Origin: an uncultured Clostridia bacterium
Lineage (GTDB): Bacteria > Bacillota > Clostridia > TANB77 > CAG-508
Reading direction: 5' to 3'
Assembly: GCA_934167095.1 (NCBI GenBank)
Contig: CAKPKE010000002.1
Coordinates: 1-64,000 of the forward strand
Length of the DNA stretch: 64,000 nucleotides
Position 1 is the stretch's first letter; each line of letters begins with the position of its first letter. Made by a program: the position numbers and the translations under genes. Of this stretch, positions 58,923-64,000 are shown one piece after another. The notes under the pieces were generated by a model, which did no database searches, was not told the origin of the DNA, and saw nothing but the letters and a program-made list of their open reading frames with translations.

Positions 58923-61185
58923 GTGGTTGCAGAGATAATATTAAATAGTAAAGTTAAAAATTTAAATAAAACTTTTGACTATATAATACCTAAAAAACTT
59001 GAAGATGAAGTTTTTGTAGGTAGTCGTGTTTTTGTGCCTTTTGGAAATAAAAAAGAATATGAAGAAGGCTTCGTTGTAAAAATTAAAGAAACATCGCCAT
59101 ACATAGAAAAACTAAAAGAAATTGCTGAAATTGAGGAATTTTCTAAGGTTAGCAAAGAAAAATTAAATCTTGCAAAATACATGGCAAGAAGGTATTTTTG
59201 CAATGTATCAGAATGTATAAAATTAATGCTTCCACCAGGAACAACAACTACAAATGTAGAAAAAAGAATTAATGATAAAAAGCAGAATTTTGTAAGTTTA
59301 TTAAAAGATGAAGATGAAATAAATGAAGAAATTGAAAGTGGCAAAATAAAATCAGAAAAGCAAATAAGAGCATTAAAATTTTTAATTGAAAATGACGAAG
59401 TATCAAGTGTCGATTTGCAAAATTTTGCAGATGTCAGTTTAGCTATATTAAAAACATTAGAGAAAAATGGATACATAGAAATATATGAAAAAGAAGTAGA
59501 AAGAAATCCATTTATACATAAAGTTGTCAAAAAAACAGAAAATTTAAAGTTAAATGATGAGCAACAAGAGGCCTTTGAAAAAATAAATGCTTCTTTGGAA
59601 TTTAATGAATATGATGAATTTTTAATATTTGGAGTAACAGGCTCACGGAAAAACAGAAATATATATACAACTTATAGAACAAGCATTAAAACAAGATAAA
59701 TCAAGCATCGTACTAGTTCCAGAAATATCTTTAACACCGCAGACTGTAGATAGGTTTCTAAGTAGATTTGGAGAAGATAAAATTGCGGTACTTCATAGCA
59801 AACTATCTGTTGGCGAAAGATTTGACCAATGGAAAAAAATAGAGCAGGGAAAAGCAAAAATTGTAATAGGGGCAAGGTCTGCAATATTTGCACCAGTTCA
59901 AAATTTAGGTCTAATCATAATTGATGAGGAACATGACGATTCATATAAAGCTGAAAATAGTCCAAGATATAATGCAAAGGAAATAGCAAGTTATCTTGCA
60001 AAAGAAGCTGGAGCTCCAGTTGTTTTAGGAAGTGCGACACCTGACATGACAACATATTATAAAGCAATAAATGGAGAAATTCAGTACATAGAATTAAAAA
60101 ATAGGGCAAATAATTCAAATCTTCCGCAAGTAGAAGTTATAGACTTAAGAAAAGAACTTGCTTTAGGTAACAAAACAATGCTAAGCCTAAAATTGCAAGA
60201 AGAAATAAAGAAAAATTTGCAAGATAAAAAGCAAACAATTTTATTTTTGAATAGAAGAGGATTTTCAACATTCATAATGTGCAGAGATTGTGGCTATGTT
60301 GCTAAATGTAAAAATTGTGATATATCTTTAACATATCATTTAAGGCAAAATAAATTAAAATGTCACTATTGCGGATATGAAACTCAAATGCTAAAAAAAT
60401 GTCCAGAATGTAATAGTGAAAATATTAGATACTTTGGAAGTGGAACCCAAAAGCTAGAAGAGCAGGTTAAAAAGATGTTCCCTGAAGCATCCACAATAAG
60501 AATGGATATAGATACAGTAACTAAGAAAAATTCCCATGAGGATATTTTAAATAAATTCAAGAATGAAAATGTAGACATCTTAATTGGAACTCAAATGGTT
60601 GTAAAAGGTCATCATTTTCCAAATGTTACATTAGTTGGAGTAATTGCTGCAGACGGAAGCTTGAATATAGATGATTATAGAGCACATGAGAGAACTTTTC
60701 AGATTCTAACTCAGGTTGCAGGGCGAGCTGGAAGAGGTGAAGAAGAAGGAAGAGTAATAATTCAAAGTTACAATCCAGAACATGTAGTAATTCAAGATGC
60801 AAAAAAGCAAGATTATAAGCTTTTTTTTGGAACTGAGCTTGCAATAAGAAAACAGTTGAGATATCCACCTTTTTGTGATATAATACTAATCGGAGTTTCA
60901 AGTAAAAGTGAAATCGAAACAAAAAATATTTGTGATATAGTTTATAAAAGTTTAAAAGAAAAAATTGAAACTCAAAATTTAAAAATACTATTATATAAAC
61001 CAGTTCCTTCGCCAATAGATAAAATTAAAAATAAATTTAGGTGGAGAATAATTGTAAAATGTAAAACTGATGATGAAATAATAAATGAGCTAACAAATGT
61101 TTTAAATGTAGCAAATGAAAAGACTAAAAACAGTAAAAATGAAACAAGAGTAAGTATTAATATAAATCCAAGTAGTATGTTATAA
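58923..61185 (+). CDS. priA: Primosomal helicase PriA with a CGG +1 site inside Walker A
   Basis: GTG start after GGAGGG. The N-terminal part (LNKTFDYIIPKKLEDEVFVG, then the 3' DNA-binding domain) runs to IFGVTGS, where CGG at 59646 breaks the frame; the zero frame ends at 59699. Skipping the C gives GGA and GSGKTEIYIQLIEQAL, an exact Walker A, then VPEISLTPQTV, IIDEEHDDSYK, GSATPDM, the Cys zinc motifs and HERTFQILTQVAGRAGRG, to 61185. Whole length is 754 residues, normal for PriA. The protein restarts stalled replication forks and is usually essential or nearly so, so decay is unlikely; error or programmed shift remain. Upstream of def and fmt, as usual. Confidence 0.92.
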
Positions 61186-61201
61186 AGAAAGGAGTAAATA
61201 G

Positions 61202-61681
61202 ATGGCAATTAGGGAAATAAGACTAAATGGAGATGAAATCTTAAGAAAAAAAGCAAGAGAAGTAGAAAAAGTAGACGAAAAAATCCAAGAACTATTAGAA
61301 GACATGGTAGAAACGATGCATGAATATAATGGTGTTGGACTTGCTGCTCCACAAGTAGGAATACTAAAAAGAGCTATAGTAATTGATCTATACGATGGAA
61401 ATGAACCGTTAAAATTAGTAAATCCTAAAATTTTAAAAGAAAAAGGAAAGCAAAAAGTTGATGAAGGATGTTTAAGTTTTCCAAATCAATTTGCAAAAAT
61501 GGTAAGACCAAAAGAAGTTACAGTAGAAGCTTTAAATGAAAAAGGTGAAACAGTAACAATAGAAGCGGTAGACTTACTTGCACAAGCATTAGTGCACGAA
61601 ATTGAACACTTAGATGGAATATTATTCGTTGATAATATGATACCTGGAACATTAAAATATATAGATCCAGAAGAAAATTAA
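61202..61681 (+). CDS. def: Peptide deformylase
   Basis: A 159-residue metalloenzyme removing formyl groups from new proteins. All three motifs: GVGLAAPQVG (motif I), EGCLSFP (motif II) and LVHEIEHLDGILF (HExxH, motif III). AGAAAGGAG precedes the ATG. Standard priA-def-fmt order. Confidence 0.98.
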   Translation: MAIREIRLNGDEILRKKAREVEKVDEKIQELLEDMVETMHEYNGVGLAAPQVGILKRAIVIDLYDGNEPLKLVNPKILKEKGKQKVDEGCLSFPNQFAKMVRPKEVTVEALNEKGETVTIEAVDLLAQALVHEIEHLDGILFVDNMIPGTLKYIDPEEN

Positions 61682-61701
61682 AAAAAGGAATGAAAATTTT
61701 T

Positions 61702-62685
61702 ATGAGAATTTTGTTTATGGGAACTCCTGACTTTGCAAAAGAATCTCTTGAAGCTTTATATGAAGCTGGATTTGAAATTGTTGGAGTTGTTACAAATATA
61801 GATAAACCAAAAGGTAGAGGCATGAAAATGCAAATGTCACCTGTAAAAGAATATGCTTTATCTAAAAATTTAGATGTGTATCAGCCTGAAAAAGTAAGAA
61901 ATAATCAAGAATTTTTAGAAAAAATGAAATCTCTTGACATAGATCTTATGTGTGTAGTTGCTTATGGAAAAATATTACCACAAGAAATATTAAATGTTCC
62001 AAAATTTGGAGCTGTAAATGTTCATGGCTCACTACTTCCAAAATATAGAGGGGCTGCTCCAATCCAATGGGCTGTAATAAATGGTGATAAAGAAACAGGA
62101 ATTACAACAATGTTTATGAACGCTGGAATGGACACAGGAGATATGATTTTAACTAAAAAAGTTGAAATAGGAAGAGATGAAACAACAGGTGAACTATGGG
62201 AAAGATTAAGCAAAGTTGGAGCTGAATTACTTGTACAAACAGTAAAAGAAATTGAGCAAGGAAAAGCAATAAGAATTCCTCAACCAGCAGAGGGAACAAT
62301 GGCACCAATGCTTTCAAAAGAAATGGCTAAAATTGATTTTGATAACAAATCTGCACAAGAAATAAAAAATTTAGTAAGAGGACTAAATCCAATAATGGGT
62401 GCATATACAATGCTAAATGGTAAAAAAGTAAAGTTCTGGAAAGTTCAAACAATAAGTGTAGATGAATTAATAAATAAATTTGATGAACTAGAAGAGTACA
62501 GCTATCATTTAAAAGATGTAACTCCAGGAACGGTATTATTTGCAGATGATAAAAAAGGGCTATTTATTAATTGCAAAGATGGAATCTTACAGGTTTTAGA
62601 AATTCAAGGCGAAAATGCTAAAAAAATGAATATAAATGACTTCCTAAGAGGAAACAAAATAGAAGCGGGAAGCATATTTGAATAA
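61702..62685 (+). CDS. fmt: Methionyl-tRNA formyltransferase
   Basis: A 327-residue enzyme using 10-formyl-tetrahydrofolate to formylate Met-tRNA(fMet). MRILFMGTPDFAKESLEALY opens; VVAYGKILP and NVHGSLLPKYRGAAPIQWAV hold the catalytic Asn/His; TGITTMFMNAGMDTGDM follows. ATG 61702 is preferred to 61690, which touches the AAGGA site. Lies 20 bases after def. Confidence 0.97.
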   Translation: MRILFMGTPDFAKESLEALYEAGFEIVGVVTNIDKPKGRGMKMQMSPVKEYALSKNLDVYQPEKVRNNQEFLEKMKSLDIDLMCVVAYGKILPQEILNVPKFGAVNVHGSLLPKYRGAAPIQWAVINGDKETGITTMFMNAGMDTGDMILTKKVEIGRDETTGELWERLSKVGAELLVQTVKEIEQGKAIRIPQPAEGTMAPMLSKEMAKIDFDNKSAQEIKNLVRGLNPIMGAYTMLNGKKVKFWKVQTISVDELINKFDELEEYSYHLKDVTPGTVLFADDKKGLFINCKDGILQVLEIQGENAKKMNINDFLRGNKIEAGSIFE

Positions 62686-62713
62686 TCTTAAGAAAAAATA
62701 GGAGGAAAACAAA

Positions 62714-62929
62714 ATGATGAAAAAGAATAATGGTATAACTTTGACAGCACTAGTTGTTACAATTATTGTTTTAACAATTCTTGCAGGAGTTTCAATAAGC
62801 TTGTTTGCAGGAAAAGGAGGAATAATACATCATGCTGAAAATACAGCAAATGAGATGGAAGAATTCCAAAATTCAAGCCAAAGTTTCAGAGATTCGTTCT
62901 TTAATGATTTTACATCAACTAAAAAATAA
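62714..62929 (+). CDS. Short pilin-like protein (71 aa)
   Basis: NNGITLTALVVTIIVLTILAG is the same type of N-terminal module as in the four proteins at 38.5-43.9 kb, followed by a polar 35-residue end. No passenger domain. AGGAGG precedes the ATG. May be a minor pilin-like subunit or a trimmed member of the same family. Confidence 0.75.
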   Translation: MMKKNNGITLTALVVTIIVLTILAGVSISLFAGKGGIIHHAENTANEMEEFQNSSQSFRDSFFNDFTSTKK

Positions 62930-62932
62930 AAC

Positions 62933-62976
62933 AAAAATCATTGAATTTGCGTAATATGCATTTTCAATGATTTTTT
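62933..62976 (+). terminator. Terminator after the short pilin-like gene
   Basis: AAAAATCATTGAA pairs with TTCAATGATTTTTT. Confidence 0.9.
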
Positions 62977-63034
62977 GTAAATCTTTATAAAAATAGTTAT
63001 ATTATAATTAAAGCTTTTGATAAATTTATATAAG

Positions 63035-64000
63035 CTACTTTAGTGAAATTACAGTAACTCCCATCTCTCCTTCACCAAATGTACCTGGTCTAAAAGTTTT
63101 TACATGAGGATGCTTTTTTAAATAAGATTGTATCCCAGCACGAAGTTTTCCTGTCCCTTTGCCATGAACAATTCTAGCTTGCTCTAGACCTGCCATGTAG
63201 CAGTCATCTATATATTTATCAACAATGGGAATTGCTTCATCAACAGTAAGTCCAATAACATTTATTTCGGAAGAAACAGATTTTGCTTTATTGTTTGAAT
63301 AAGAAGCTTTTGAATTATGTTTTTCTTCTTTTTGCACGCTTAAAATTGTTAAATCAGAAAGTTTGGCGTTCATAGTCATAAATCCAACTTGAATTTTAAC
63401 TTCATTAGATTTATTAGGAAGGCTTAAAATTGTGGCTTCAGAGCCAAGTTTTGAATTAAAAACCTTTTGTCCAACTTGTATATCTGAAACAGATATTGTT
63501 TTATTTTTTACTGGTTTGCTTGAAAGCATTGTGTCAATATCTGAATTTAGTTTATTTCTTAAACTATTTGCTTTGCTTGCTGAAATATTTGAAGTATTTA
63601 GCTCTTTAATTATAAAGTTTGCTTCTTCTTTTGCCTCTAATAAAATTTCTTTTGCTTTGTTTTTTGCGTTTTCAATAGTAAGTTTTGCTTCTAAATCAAG
63701 CTTTGAATTATCTCTTTCTAAAGATTTTCTAAGTAATTCTATCTGATTAGAATTTTTTAATATTTTTTCTTTTTCTGCCTCGATTTCAAGTTTGTCGTCA
63801 TAAATATTTTTTAAAACAGTTTCAATACTTACATCATCTTCTTTTAAAAATGATTTTGCACGAGATAATATATCATCATCTAAACCTATTTTTTTGCTAA
63901 TTGCAAAGGCATTGCTTTTTCCAGGAACACCAATTAAAAGTTTATATGTAGGTCTAAGATTTTCTATGTCAAAGTCAGAACTTGCATTTTCAAATCCATC
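63035..64000 (-). CDS. mutS2: MutS2 C-terminal part (partial at window end)
   Basis: The frame is open from 64000 to the stop at 63035, so the 5' half lies outside. The first visible residues (FDIENLRPTYKLLIGVPGKS, then NAFAISKKIG) are the MutS2 ATPase-domain end. A long coiled coil follows, then the KOW-like VGQKVFNSKLGSEATILSLP and a C-terminal Smr domain (LTVDEAIPIVDKYIDDCYMA, RIVHGKGTGKLRAGI). MutS2 acts on branched DNA and on collided ribosomes. Shorter internal starts such as 63529 are not natural. Confidence 0.95.
   Translation of the reverse strand, partial: DGFENASSDFDIENLRPTYKLLIGVPGKSNAFAISKKIGLDDDILSRAKSFLKEDDVSIETVLKNIYDDKLEIEAEKEKILKNSNQIELLRKSLERDNSKLDLEAKLTIENAKNKAKEILLEAKEEANFIIKELNTSNISASKANSLRNKLNSDIDTMLSSKPVKNKTISVSDIQVGQKVFNSKLGSEATILSLPNKSNEVKIQVGFMTMNAKLSDLTILSVQKEEKHNSKASYSNNKAKSVSSEINVIGLTVDEAIPIVDKYIDDCYMAGLEQARIVHGKGTGKLRAGIQSYLKKHPHVKTFRPGTFGEGEMGVTVISLK

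Overview
The window is AT-rich DNA from a spore-forming, low-GC Firmicute, most likely an uncultured gut-type Clostridium relative. This rests on strong AGGAGG-type ribosome sites, TTA/ATA/AGA/GGA-biased codons, Firmicutes gene orders (rpsO-pnp, cmk-plsC-S1, priA-def-fmt), an SspH-like spore protein, a Spo0A-type DNA-binding domain and a sigK gene. No rRNA, CRISPR array or transposase-type insertion sequence was seen. Genus and species cannot be assigned from the sequence alone.

Layout. 1-8.5 kb: end of a coiled-coil protein, a DUF5684-like membrane protein, mscL, pyk, a Sua5-type tRNA-modification enzyme, an FGE-like surface protein, a GGDEF protein and an acyltransferase. 8.5-20 kb: core information genes (rpsO, pnp, GT2, a P-loop/Asp23 fusion, cmk, plsC, an S1 protein, typA, and a trmR-trhP pair for tRNA wobble-uridine modification). 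20-27.4 kb: a DUF368 protein and then sigK, split by a 5.67-kb excisable element that ends in a large serine recombinase. 27.5-34.6 kb: GT8 glycosyltransferases, acyltransferases, a DnaB-like ATPase and an MprF-type flippase, probably an envelope glycolipid set. 34.7-38.3 kb: a regulatory island with an XRE repressor, a Spo0A-C response regulator, a 16-residue peptide and an AgrC-like kinase. 38.5-43.9 kb: four surface proteins sharing one pilin-like N-terminal module. 43.9-44.6 kb: a tandem type I toxin-antitoxin array. 44.7-64 kb: corA, sspH, a long U32 protein, a MazF-type toxin, tRNA-Thr, a kinase-like protein, a Nudix enzyme, ftsY, UPF0182, priA-def-fmt and the 3' part of mutS2.

Main discoveries. 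(1) sigK is interrupted by a skin-like element at the Asn-Glu junction; joining the two AATG cores restores a 232-residue pro-sigma-K. (2) The recombinase stop codon exists only at the integrated right junction. In the excised circle its frame runs without a stop into a double-HTH protein that lacks its own start, so excision should make a recombinase-regulator fusion. (3) Three conserved genes' frames (sigK twice, priA once) are each broken by a +1 shift at the same motif, an in-frame CGG followed by A, where skipping the C restores a conserved Gly. CGG is otherwise seen only four times, always followed by a pyrimidine, in three genes of foreign-looking codon use. Programmed +1 decoding is a candidate; indel errors must be excluded. 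(4) A par-like type I toxin-antitoxin with convergent RNAs, direct repeats over the toxin start and a shared terminator, plus two degraded copies. (5) A Trp-rich 16-residue peptide encoded between a response regulator and a sensor kinase.
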